DNA of 64,000 nt from JAMLIN01 sp964509685 (GTDB taxonomy: Bacteria > Pseudomonadota > Gammaproteobacteria > Burkholderiales > Burkholderiaceae_E), in assembly GCA_964509685.1 (NCBI GenBank), contig CAZDYQ010000006.1, positions 1 to 64,000 of the forward strand, written 5' to 3'. Both the position numbers and the translations under genes were made by a program. Of this stretch, positions 14,987-22,961 are shown in pieces. The notes below the pieces were generated by a model. It was given only the letters and a program-made list of their open reading frames with translations. It did not search any database and was not told the origin of the DNA. Each line of letters opens with the position of its first letter. Within the stretch, counting starts at the first letter, position 1.

Positions 14987-16720
14987 ATGACCGCAACGAG
15001 ACATCAGGCCGTCCCGGGCGCCATCGCACTGGCGGCCCTTGCGATGTTCGCCTTTCCGGCGACGAGCCCGGCACAGCCGAAGCCCGACGACCCGGTGCAG
15101 CAGCAGTACCAGCAGGCCGACTCCTCGCCGCTCGCGGGCGAGAGGATGCACCAGAACATCAATCCCAAGGCGCCGCCGATGACGGAGGCGGAGTTCGAGC
15201 GCGGCCGCCAGATCTACTTCGAGCGTTGCGCCGGCTGCCACGGGGTGCTTCGCAAGGGGGCCACCGGCAAGCCGCTGACGCCGGACATTACGCTGTCGCG
15301 CGGCACCGAGATCCTGAAGACGTTCATTCACTACGGCTCGCCCGCCGGCATGCCCAACTGGGGAACCTCGGGCGACATGACGCCGGAGGAAGTGGACCTG
15401 ATGGCGCGCTACATCCAGCAGGAGCCACCGACCCCGCCCGAGTTCGGCCTGGCCCAGATGAAGGAGACGTGGAAGGTCATCGTCCCGCCCGACCAGCGCC
15501 CGAAGAAGAAGATGAACGACTGGGACATCGAGAACATCTTCTCGGTGACCTTGCGCGACGCGGGCGAGGTCGCGCTGATCGACGGCGCGTCCAAGGAGAT
15601 CATCAACATCGTCAAGACCGGCTACGCGGTGCACATCTCGCGCGTCTCGGCCTCGGGGCGCTACCTGCTGGTGATCGGGCGCGACGCGCGCGTCAACCTG
15701 ATCGACCTCTGGATGGAGAAGCCCGACAACGTCGCCGAGATCCGCGTGGGGCTGGAGGCGCGCTCCATCGAGACCTCCAAGGCCCCGGGCTTCGCCGACA
15801 AGTACGCGATCGCCGGGAACTACTGGCCGCCGCAGTACGTGATCATGGACGGCGACACGCTGGAGCCGCTGAAGATCCAGGCCACGCGCGGCATGACGGT
15901 GGACACGCAGGAATACCATCCGGAGCCGCGGGTTGCCGCGATCGTGGCCAACCATGCCAAGCCGGAGTTCATCGTCAACGTGAAGGAGACCGGCAAGATC
16001 CTCCTCGTCGACTACACGGACATCCGCAACCTCAGGACGACCGAGATCGAGGCGGCGCGCTTCCTGCACGACGGCGGCTGGGACAGCACCGGGCGCTACT
16101 TCCTCGTCGCGGCCAACGAGTCGAACAAGATCGCGGTGGTGGACGGCAAGGAAGGCAAGCTCCAGGCGCTGATCGACGTGGGCCGGATCCCGCACCCCGG
16201 CCGGGGCGCCAACTTCGTGCACCCGAAGTACGGACCGGTCTGGGCGACGGGCCATCTCGGCGACGATTCGATCGCGCTGATCGGGACGGATCCCGAGAAG
16301 CATCCGCAGCATGCCTGGAAGGTCGTGCAGATGCTCAAGGGACAGGGCGGGGGCAACCTGTTCATCAAGACCCATCCGAAATCGAGGAACCTCTGGGTCG
16401 ACACGCCGCTCAACCCCGATCCGAAGATCGCCCAGTCGGTGGCGGTGTTCGACCTCGACAATCTCGATGCGCCCCCCGAGGTGCTGCCCATCGGCGAATG
16501 GGCCGGCGTGTCCGAGGGCGCGAAGCGGATCACGCAGCCCGAGTACAACAAGGCGGGTGACGAGGTCTGGTTCTCGGTCTGGAGCGCCCGGGACCAGGAG
16601 TCCGCGATCGTGGTGGTCGACGACAGGACGCGCAAGCTTAAGGCCGTCATCAAGGACAAGCGCCTGATCACGCCGACGGGCAAGTTCAACGTGTACAACA
16701 CGCAGCGAGACGTGTACTAG
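14987..16720 (+). CDS. nirS: Cytochrome cd1 nitrite reductase (NO-forming)
   Basis: Periplasmic enzyme of 577 aa that reduces nitrite to nitric oxide in denitrification. A signal peptide ends near SPAQ (about residue 30). The cytochrome c domain carries CAGCH at 81-85; the C-terminal eight-bladed propeller binds heme d1 and contains TGYAVHISR (proposed d1 axial histidine), YHPEPRVAAI and FLHDGGWDS, all hallmark NirS motifs, and ends VYNTQRDVY as in other NirS. Start at the second of two nearby ATGs (14987) is the in-frame one. No heme d1 biosynthesis genes adjoin it in this window, so they must lie elsewhere. The FNR/DNR box upstream suggests anaerobic induction. Confidence 0.97.
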   Translation: MTATRHQAVPGAIALAALAMFAFPATSPAQPKPDDPVQQQYQQADSSPLAGERMHQNINPKAPPMTEAEFERGRQIYFERCAGCHGVLRKGATGKPLTPDITLSRGTEILKTFIHYGSPAGMPNWGTSGDMTPEEVDLMARYIQQEPPTPPEFGLAQMKETWKVIVPPDQRPKKKMNDWDIENIFSVTLRDAGEVALIDGASKEIINIVKTGYAVHISRVSASGRYLLVIGRDARVNLIDLWMEKPDNVAEIRVGLEARSIETSKAPGFADKYAIAGNYWPPQYVIMDGDTLEPLKIQATRGMTVDTQEYHPEPRVAAIVANHAKPEFIVNVKETGKILLVDYTDIRNLRTTEIEAARFLHDGGWDSTGRYFLVAANESNKIAVVDGKEGKLQALIDVGRIPHPGRGANFVHPKYGPVWATGHLGDDSIALIGTDPEKHPQHAWKVVQMLKGQGGGNLFIKTHPKSRNLWVDTPLNPDPKIAQSVAVFDLDNLDAPPEVLPIGEWAGVSEGAKRITQPEYNKAGDEVWFSVWSARDQESAIVVVDDRTRKLKAVIKDKRLITPTGKFNVYNTQRDVY

Positions 16721-16746
16721 GCGGCGCCGTCGCGGGGCGGTGCATA

Positions 16747-16775
16747 CGGGGCCGGCCGATCGAGCCGGCCCCGTT
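16747..16775 (+). terminator. Terminator-like hairpin after nirS
   Basis: A perfect 10 bp stem, CGGGGCCGGC/GCCGGCCCCG with a 7-nt loop, spans 16747-16773, 27 nt past the nirS stop, and is followed by a short TT. The U-run is weak, so termination may be partial, with read-through to the DUF169 gene possible. Confidence 0.6.
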
Positions 16776-16868
16776 CGCGTTCGGGGGATGCGGACGGGTC
16801 CCGGCGGCGGGCCCCCGCGCGGCACGGCACAATAGGCCCCGCGTACGCGGAGAGGCAAGGAGACAGTC

Positions 16869-17663
16869 ATGGAACAGGTCGAGACGATGCAGGGGACCGA
16901 CTGGGCGGCACTCGCCGCCGAGCTCGAACAGATCCTCAGGCTGCGCAGCTTCCCGATCGGGATGAAGCTGTTCGAGACCGTGGAAGAGATGGAGGCGGTG
17001 CCGAAGATCCGCCGGCCCGACGCGATCCACACCACCGACCAGGTCGTCGCCCAGGCCGCCCGGCTCGGGCGCACGGTCGGGATCACCGCCGACGATCTCG
17101 TCGGGGCGCAGTGCCGCGCCGTCATCGGGCTGGGCGCCCAGGACGAGACCTGGCGCAGCGGCCGGTCGATGGTGGGCGTCTGGTACGCGACACCGGACGA
17201 CGCGAGGGCGCACCAGGAGTCGATGCACGTGGTTCCGGAGGGCCGCTACCAGGCCCTCGCCGTCTCGCCGCTCGCGTCGGGTCGGCTCGATCCGCCCGAC
17301 ATCGCGTTGTTCTATGCCACGCCCGGCGCGATGATGTACTTCATCAACGGCCTGCAGTGGTCGGGCTACAAGCGCTTCGACTGGAGCGTCGTCGGCGAGT
17401 CGTCGTGCGCCGACTCCTGGGGCCGCGCGCTGGCGACGCGCACGCCGAGCCTGTCCATTCCCTGCTTCGCCGAGCGACGCTACGGCGGCGTGCTCGACGA
17501 GGAAATGCTGATGGCGCTGCCCCCCTCCTACATCGCCAAGGCGATCGCCGGCATGCGGGCGCTCGCGAAGAACGGCCTGCGCTATCCGTTCCCCCAGTAC
17601 GGCATCGGACAGGACGTCCGCGCGGGCATGGCGGTGAGCTACCCGGACCGCGCGAAACGCTAG
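16869..17663 (+). CDS. DUF169 family protein of unknown function
   Basis: Soluble protein of 264 aa matching the DUF169 pattern. Three cysteines sit in conserved-looking contexts: AQCRAVIGLG (Cys82), SSCADSWG (Cys180) and IPCFAERRYGG (Cys199). These could bind a metal or cofactor, but that is inference. No signal peptide or membrane segment is visible. It follows nirS on the same strand after a terminator-like hairpin and converges on a flavoprotein gene with a 19 bp gap. DUF169 proteins are known from methanogens and assorted anaerobes; their role is not established. A link to nitrite reduction is suggested only by position. Confidence 0.8.
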   Translation: MEQVETMQGTDWAALAAELEQILRLRSFPIGMKLFETVEEMEAVPKIRRPDAIHTTDQVVAQAARLGRTVGITADDLVGAQCRAVIGLGAQDETWRSGRSMVGVWYATPDDARAHQESMHVVPEGRYQALAVSPLASGRLDPPDIALFYATPGAMMYFINGLQWSGYKRFDWSVVGESSCADSWGRALATRTPSLSIPCFAERRYGGVLDEEMLMALPPSYIAKAIAGMRALAKNGLRYPFPQYGIGQDVRAGMAVSYPDRAKR

Positions 17664-17682
17664 GGCGACGCGGCGGAAGGCG

Positions 17683-19167
17683 TCAGGGCTGCGCGACGGC
17701 CGGGATCGCCCTCCCCGCGCGCAGGCCCGCCTGCGCACCGACGGCCACCGCGCCGCCCGCCTCCCGCAGCATCGCGGCCATCCGCTCCAGCCCGGGCATC
17801 CTCGCCGCGCGCAGCCTCCCCAGGAGCTCGTCCACGACCGGATCGGCCGTGGCACGCAGGTGCTCGACCATGCCGGAGTAGGCCTCGAGCCGCGACCGGC
17901 GCAGCCAGTCCTGCAGCTCGGGCCGCCCGGCCCATCGCGCCTGGTTGCGCGCGGTCTGCAGGTGCATGCGCAGCCAGTCGAGCGGCACCTCCGGAACGGG
18001 CACCGGCTCGCATAGGGCGTTCTTCTCCTCCTCGTCGTCCAGGGTGGCCTCGAGGTGCGCGACGAAGGCCGCGCTGAAGGCCGGCGAGCAGCGCCGCACA
18101 TACTGGGGCACGATGCGCGCGCCCTGGAACATCGGCTGCGAACCTTCGCGCGGCAGGCCGACGGCGCTGCAATGGATGTGCACGTGAGCGGTGGACGTGG
18201 CGATCGCGCCGTCGCCGAGCAGGATGCGATCGGTCTCGATGGAGCGCACGCGCCCCATGCGCACGACCCGCCGGATGCGGCGTAGCTGCGCCAGCTCGGC
18301 CTCGCTCACGATGGCGCAGCGGTACATCGTCGGCTCGACGCCGGGGTCGATGCGCATGAGCAGCCGCCCGCGTTCGAGACGGTCGAAGAGGTCGCGCAGC
18401 GACGTGGCGTCCCGCGCCGCCTCGAGCTCGGCGACGGACGCCGCGAGCGCCTGCCGGCCGAAGGTTTCCGTCGGCTGGACGTTGGCGCGGTTGAGCAGCC
18501 ACGCCTCGCGCGGCCGAATCCAGGTGATGGCATCGGGATCCACGCCGTTCTGCAGCAGCCACAGGGCGGTGTCCAGCGAGGTCTTGCCGCCGCCGACGAT
18601 GACGTAGCCACTCGCCGGGCGTCGCCCCCCGCGGGCCAGCTCCGTGGGCGTCAGGCAGGTCGCTCCCGCGGCGACGCGAAAGCGTGGGCCGTGCGTCGCG
18701 GGCACCTGGGTGTCCGCGCGGGTCGCGTCGATCCAGCGCCGCCTCGCCACCAGGCGCCTGCGCCTGCCGTCCAGCAGCCCGTGGGCGACGCCGTCGTCGC
18801 CCACGTCGTGCATGGGCAGCCACGTCACGCGGCCCCCGGGCAGCAGTCGTTCTCGCAGCACGCGGTCGAAGTAGGCGCAGACCTCGGCGCCACTGGCGAG
18901 CTCGTGATGCCCCCGGTTGAATCCCACCCGGTCGATGCGCCCCTCGCCCAGCGGCAGCGAATTCACACCGTAGGTGGTCGACGGGCCATGCAGCCGCACG
19001 AAGGGATAGGCGTCGTTCCAGTGCCCTCCCGGGAAGGCACGGCGGTCCGCCAGTATCACGCTGGCGGACGTCTCGGCCACGAGGGCGTCGGCGAACCCCA
19101 TGCCCACCGCGCCGGCACCGACGATCACGTAGTCCGCCTCCAGTGGGGATGCATTCGTCCCGCTCAT
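17683..19167 (-). CDS. FAD/NAD(P)-dependent flavoprotein oxidoreductase
   Basis: Probable flavin-dependent monooxygenase or reductase of 494 aa. An N-terminal FAD-binding Rossmann motif GAGAVG lies at 17-22 and a second glycine-rich motif GGGKTS at 192-197 in YVIVGGGKTSLDTA, as in two-dinucleotide-binding flavoproteins. FPGGHW (45-50) resembles the FxGxxxHxxxW region of class B monooxygenases only loosely. It is the downstream partner of a SAM methyltransferase gene 34 nt away, so the two may act on the same small molecule. Substrate unknown. Confidence 0.8.
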   Translation of the reverse strand: MSGTNASPLEADYVIVGAGAVGMGFADALVAETSASVILADRRAFPGGHWNDAYPFVRLHGPSTTYGVNSLPLGEGRIDRVGFNRGHHELASGAEVCAYFDRVLRERLLPGGRVTWLPMHDVGDDGVAHGLLDGRRRRLVARRRWIDATRADTQVPATHGPRFRVAAGATCLTPTELARGGRRPASGYVIVGGGKTSLDTALWLLQNGVDPDAITWIRPREAWLLNRANVQPTETFGRQALAASVAELEAARDATSLRDLFDRLERGRLLMRIDPGVEPTMYRCAIVSEAELAQLRRIRRVVRMGRVRSIETDRILLGDGAIATSTAHVHIHCSAVGLPREGSQPMFQGARIVPQYVRRCSPAFSAAFVAHLEATLDDEEEKNALCEPVPVPEVPLDWLRMHLQTARNQARWAGRPELQDWLRRSRLEAYSGMVEHLRATADPVVDELLGRLRAARMPGLERMAAMLREAGGAVAVGAQAGLRAGRAIPAVAQP

Positions 19168-19201
19168 CGCATTCTCCTTGGCGCCGCCCGCGCGGCGCGT
19201 G

Positions 19202-20032
19202 TCAGCCGCGCGTGATGAGAATCTCGAGGTACTCGCCCGGAACGACCAGGGAGTCGGGGCCGGCGACGTTCAGCTCGTCGAGCAGCGCCACCATCCCGCG
19301 CTCGAGCGAACGCGCGCCGTCCTCGTCGAGCGCCTCGAAGGCCTTGCGTGTCGGCCCGTACAGTCGCCGGAAGTCGTCGACGAAACGCGCGGCCGAGTAA
19401 TGGCGGAACATGAAGTGTCGCCGCCGGCATTCGATCCGCGCCGCGTGGCTGCCGAAGAGCTCGACGATGTGCGGCTCGCTACCCCACAGCGAGGGCGGCC
19501 GCAAGCCGGCAGGGGGCGGCACGTGCGCGCCGATGACCTTGAACAGGCGCCCGATGAAGCCGGCGGGCGTCCAGTTCGCCATGGCGATGCGGCCTCCCGG
19601 ACGGAGCACGCGCAGCATCTCGCCGGCGGCGCGCGCATGGTCGGGCGTGAATATGACGCCGAAGGTCGACATCACGACGTCGAAGCTGCCGTCGGGAAAG
19701 GGCAGCGCCTCCGCGTCGGCAAGCCGGAAATCGATCGTCAGTCCCTCGGCGTCGGCCCGGGCGCGCCCCCTGTCGAGCAGCGACTGCACGTAGTCGGTCG
19801 AGGTGACGATGGCGCGGCGCCTGGCGGCGGCGAGCGAGGCGTTGCCGTTGCCGGCCGCGACATCGAGGACCGACTCGCCGGCGCGCACGTCGGCCGCCTC
19901 GGCGAGCGTCTCGCCGACGATCTGCAGGGTGACGCCGATGGCGGCGTAGTCGCCGCTCTCCCAGGTGGACTGCTGCCGCCGCTTGATAGCGGCGAAATCG
20001 GGCGTGGTCCGTTCGGCCGTGGTGGTACTCAT
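19202..20032 (-). CDS. Class I SAM-dependent methyltransferase
   Basis: Cytoplasmic methyltransferase of 276 aa of the UbiE/Methyltransf_11 type. SAM-binding motif I is VLDVAAGNGNAS at 55-66; the DAEALPFPDGSFDVV post-I/II region and a LRPGGRI motif follow. The start at 20032 is fixed by an AGGAGGT ribosome binding site 5 nt upstream. It is the first gene of a two-gene operon with the flavoprotein and is divergent from an AraC regulator, which probably controls the pair. A GTCGCCGC/GCGGCGAC hairpin (20055-20075) sits in its leader. The methyl acceptor is unknown. Confidence 0.88.
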   Translation of the reverse strand: MSTTTAERTTPDFAAIKRRQQSTWESGDYAAIGVTLQIVGETLAEAADVRAGESVLDVAAGNGNASLAAARRRAIVTSTDYVQSLLDRGRARADAEGLTIDFRLADAEALPFPDGSFDVVMSTFGVIFTPDHARAAGEMLRVLRPGGRIAMANWTPAGFIGRLFKVIGAHVPPPAGLRPPSLWGSEPHIVELFGSHAARIECRRRHFMFRHYSAARFVDDFRRLYGPTRKAFEALDEDGARSLERGMVALLDELNVAGPDSLVVPGEYLEILITRG

Positions 20033-20054
20033 GTGAACCTCCTGCGGGTGGGGC

Positions 20055-20166
20055 GTCGCCGCCGGATGCGGCGACGGTTCCATCCTCCGCCCCGCTCGCC
20101 GTTGACGCTTTCCCTCGCGTCGTGCAGATTTGCCCGAGCGTCCGCCGATGGCGCCCCGAGCGTCCG
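20055..20166. promoter_or_regulatory. Intergenic hairpin and 22-bp-spaced direct repeats (AraC operator candidate)
   Basis: The divergent gap holds two signals. GTCGCCGC/GCGGCGAC with a 5-nt loop (20055-20075) lies in the methyltransferase leader. CCCGAGCGTCCG occurs twice in direct orientation, at 20133-20144 and 20155-20166, with a 22 bp period (two helical turns), which is the geometry AraC-family dimers favour. A TTGACG at 20102-20107 could be a -35 box for the regulator gene. Confidence 0.45.
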
Positions 20167-20225
20167 GGCTCCCGGCCATGCGTACGGCACGCGCCTGGTC
20201 ACGGGCGCCGTGCGAGGGGGATCCG

Positions 20226-21224
20226 ATGAGCCACGACCCCTTGTCCGACGTCCTGCGCAGCGTGCGGCTGCGGGGCGCGATCTTCTACTACGTGAGCTTC
20301 AGCGGCGACTGGGCGGCCGAGACGCCGGGCTCGCGGGTCCTGGCGGACGCCCTGATGCCCGGCGCGGAACATGTCCTCGCCTACCACCTCATGGTCAGGG
20401 GCAGCGGCTGGGCCGCGGCGGACGGGCATGCGCCCGTGCGTTTCTCGAACGGCGACATCGTGATGTTCCCGCGGGGCGACGCCCATGTCCTGTCGAGCGC
20501 GCCGGGCCTGCGCGCCAGCGAGGACCACAGCGACTGGCGCTTCGTCACGCGCGACGATCCCAAACCGATCGCGGTCGCGTACCACCGCGGCGTGCTGCGT
20601 CCGGGGCTGGCGGGGCCGGCCGAGGAGGCGAACGCCGTCGTCGTCTGCGGCTTCGTGGCATGCGACCTGAAGCCGTTCAATCCGCTGATCGCGGCGCTGC
20701 CCGCGCAGATGCTCGCGCCGGCCGGGACGCTCGGTCCCTGGACGACGCAGCTGATCGACCAGGCGGTCGCCGAGTCCCGCGAGCACCGGCCCGGCAGCGC
20801 CGCGGTGCTCGAGCGCGCCAGCGAGTTCGTCTTCATCGATACGGCGCGCCGCTACCTCGAATCGCTGCCGCCGTCATCGTCTGGCTGGCTCGGCGCGCTG
20901 CGCGATCGCCATGTGGGCCGGGCCATCGCGCTGATGCACGAGCGGCCCGCCGAAGCGTGGAGCGTGGAGGAGCTCGGGCGGCAGGTGGGTCTCTCGCGGT
21001 CGGCGCTGCACGAGCGCTTCGTCGAGCTCACCGGCCAGGCGCCGATGCAGTACCTGGCCAACTGGCGCATCCAATTGGGCGCCGGGCTGCTGCGCCAGGG
21101 CGGCATGAAGGTCGCGGCGGTCGCGCAGGAGGTGGGCTACGAATCGGAGGCCGCCTTCGCGCGGGCCTTCAAGCGCCTGGTCGGCCAGCCGCCGGCCGCC
21201 TGGCGACGCGCCCAGGCCGACTAG
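20226..21224 (+). CDS. AraC family transcriptional regulator
   Basis: Transcription factor of 332 aa. The N-terminal half (about 5-190) is a cupin-like sensor of the AraC-binding/cupin_6 type, including a metal-cupin-like GDIVMFPRGDAHVL strand. The C-terminal half (about 225-328) holds two helix-turn-helix motifs, ending with the family-typical VGYESEAAFARAFKRLVGQPPAAWR. Start at 20226 begins the cupin domain; the upstream frame is not homologous. Divergent from the methyltransferase-flavoprotein operon, its likely target. The effector is unknown. Confidence 0.92.
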   Translation: MSHDPLSDVLRSVRLRGAIFYYVSFSGDWAAETPGSRVLADALMPGAEHVLAYHLMVRGSGWAAADGHAPVRFSNGDIVMFPRGDAHVLSSAPGLRASEDHSDWRFVTRDDPKPIAVAYHRGVLRPGLAGPAEEANAVVVCGFVACDLKPFNPLIAALPAQMLAPAGTLGPWTTQLIDQAVAESREHRPGSAAVLERASEFVFIDTARRYLESLPPSSSGWLGALRDRHVGRAIALMHERPAEAWSVEELGRQVGLSRSALHERFVELTGQAPMQYLANWRIQLGAGLLRQGGMKVAAVAQEVGYESEAAFARAFKRLVGQPPAAWRRAQAD

Positions 21225-21247
21225 ATCCGCCGGCCCGACGCTCGCGC

Positions 21248-21685
21248 TCAGCGATCCTCGGGATTCGGCGCCGGCGGCAGTCCGGGCGGCGCCTCACCGC
21301 CGGCGCGCACGACGACCGGCTCGGGCCGCAGGAAGATGAACAGGGCCGAGCCCCCGAGGAACACCAGGACCATGGCGAGCACGACGGGCCGGTCGTGCAG
21401 GAGCAGGCTGCAGATCACCACGCTGCAGGCGAGCCCGACGTACGCCGCCTGCTTGGCGCGACGCGGGATGGCGCCCTGCTCCTGCCAGGTGCGAAGCGGC
21501 GGCCCGTAGACGGGATGGGCGAGCAGGCGGGCGCGCCATGCGGGGTGGCCCTTGCCGAAGGCCCATAGCGCGACGAGCAGGAAGGGCACCGTCGGCATGA
21601 CCGGCACCAGGATGCCGACCAGCCCGAGCAGAAGGAAGAAGAGCCCCAGGATGCGCCAGAAGAGCGTGAGCGCGGCTTGCGTCAT
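21248..21685 (-). CDS. DUF454 (YbaN) family inner-membrane protein
   Basis: Small inner-membrane protein of 145 aa. Two hydrophobic stretches (about 8-42, including the GILVPVMPTVPFLL motif diagnostic of DUF454, and about 82-118) are joined by a short basic loop with an HPVYGPPLRTW motif, also typical of the family. E. coli YbaN is the best-known member; its function is not settled. It converges on the araC-type gene with a 23 bp gap and precedes no co-directional neighbour closely (76 bp from the DUF1513 stop). Confidence 0.9.
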   Translation of the reverse strand: MTQAALTLFWRILGLFFLLLGLVGILVPVMPTVPFLLVALWAFGKGHPAWRARLLAHPVYGPPLRTWQEQGAIPRRAKQAAYVGLACSVVICSLLLHDRPVVLAMVLVFLGGSALFIFLRPEPVVVRAGGEAPPGLPPAPNPEDR

Positions 21686-21761
21686 GGCGCAATCATAGCC
21701 TCGACGGCGGGCGCGGCGATGTGGCCACGCTGCCGGCAAGGGCGTCGGCCGACCGCTTCCC

Positions 21762-22961
21762 TCAACCGACCGCTTCCATGTGGTTGTCGAACGCGAGTGC
21801 CTTGCCCACGTCGGCAGCCGCGACGCGCGCGAGGCGCCAGCGCCCGTCCTCGCGCACGAAGCCCCGAACCTCGCCGGCGCCGCCGGTGGCGACGGCCAGG
21901 GTCCCCCGGGCGTCGATCGCGACGGCGCACGCATCGAGCATTGGCAGGCTTTCCTCCAGACGGTTCGCCTTCCAGTCCCAGAACACCAGCGCATTGCCGC
22001 GCGGCGAGCTGGCGATCGCGTGCCTTCCCGCGGCGGCGACGCGCACGCTGCCGACATAGCCCTGGAGGGCGACCCAGTCGCCCGGGGCGGCCTCGGGAAA
22101 CGCGAGCGCGTCCTCGCCCCGATGGCGAGCGAGCAGTCCGCCGCCGGGACCGTCGCCCGCCTGCCCCTCGTGCTGGATCGCGACGAGTACCGTGCCGTCG
22201 GCGGCCACGTCGAGATGGCGGATGCCCTGGCGATGGTCGGGCGGCTCATAGCGGCCGAGCAGGCGGCCCGAGGCGATCTCCACGTAGTTGAGCGCCGGCC
22301 TCATGGCGTCGATGTCGAGGTTCTCGCGCGGTCGCGCGGGATGGGTGCGGATGCCGCCGATGGCGACGGCAAGGCTGCGGCCGTCGGGCATGAGCCGCAG
22401 TTCGTGCGGCCCGACGCCGTGCGCCGGGAACTCGCCCACGATGCGCCAGTCGTCGGTGGACCGTGCGACGATGACGCCTCGACCGGCCTCGTAGTCGTTC
22501 TCGGTGGTGAGCAGGTGGGACCCGTCGGCGGTGAATGCGCCGTGTCCGTAGAAGTGGCGTCCCCCGGCCGAGGAAAACGCGGCGACGAGCCGGCGCTCGG
22601 CGAGATCGACGACCCATGCCCGGGTGCCGGGCCGGCGCGCGAACACCACCACACGGTCCGGGCGGCCGGGATCCTGCGCGAAGCCGTGCGCCCGGGCATC
22701 GACCCGGATCCGCGCGAGCTCGGCGTACGCCGCGTCGTGCAGCACCAGCACGTGGGCGCCGTCGGCCTCGCGGGCGGCGACCACGTAGGCGGCGCGCTGG
22801 CGCGACGGCGCGCACCCGGGAAGCCCGGCCGCCAGGGGCAGGCCGAGCCCGCAGGCGAGCAGCCAGCGCCGGCCCGAGGAGCCGAGCGCCTGGCGCGGGA
22901 AGCGAAGGCGCGACGCGACGGCGCGTCGCGTTGCGGCGTCACGGTCGTTCCGGATGCGCAT
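21762..22961 (-). CDS. DUF1513 domain lipoprotein (beta-propeller-like)
   Basis: Predicted exported protein of 399 aa. A long, basic N-terminal region precedes a hydrophobic segment and a lipobox ending LPGC (Cys50); the RR pair before the hydrophobic stretch may allow Tat export. The rest is a repeated WD-like strand pattern matching DUF1513. It is the last gene of the five-gene imelysin operon; its ATG overlaps the imelysin stop as TGATG (22961). In pseudomonads DUF1513 proteins end Fur-controlled imelysin operons, so a role in periplasmic iron handling is likely, but the reaction is unknown. Confidence 0.88.
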   Translation of the reverse strand: MRIRNDRDAATRRAVASRLRFPRQALGSSGRRWLLACGLGLPLAAGLPGCAPSRQRAAYVVAAREADGAHVLVLHDAAYAELARIRVDARAHGFAQDPGRPDRVVVFARRPGTRAWVVDLAERRLVAAFSSAGGRHFYGHGAFTADGSHLLTTENDYEAGRGVIVARSTDDWRIVGEFPAHGVGPHELRLMPDGRSLAVAIGGIRTHPARPRENLDIDAMRPALNYVEIASGRLLGRYEPPDHRQGIRHLDVAADGTVLVAIQHEGQAGDGPGGGLLARHRGEDALAFPEAAPGDWVALQGYVGSVRVAAAGRHAIASSPRGNALVFWDWKANRLEESLPMLDACAVAIDARGTLAVATGGAGEVRGFVREDGRWRLARVAAADVGKALAFDNHMEAVG

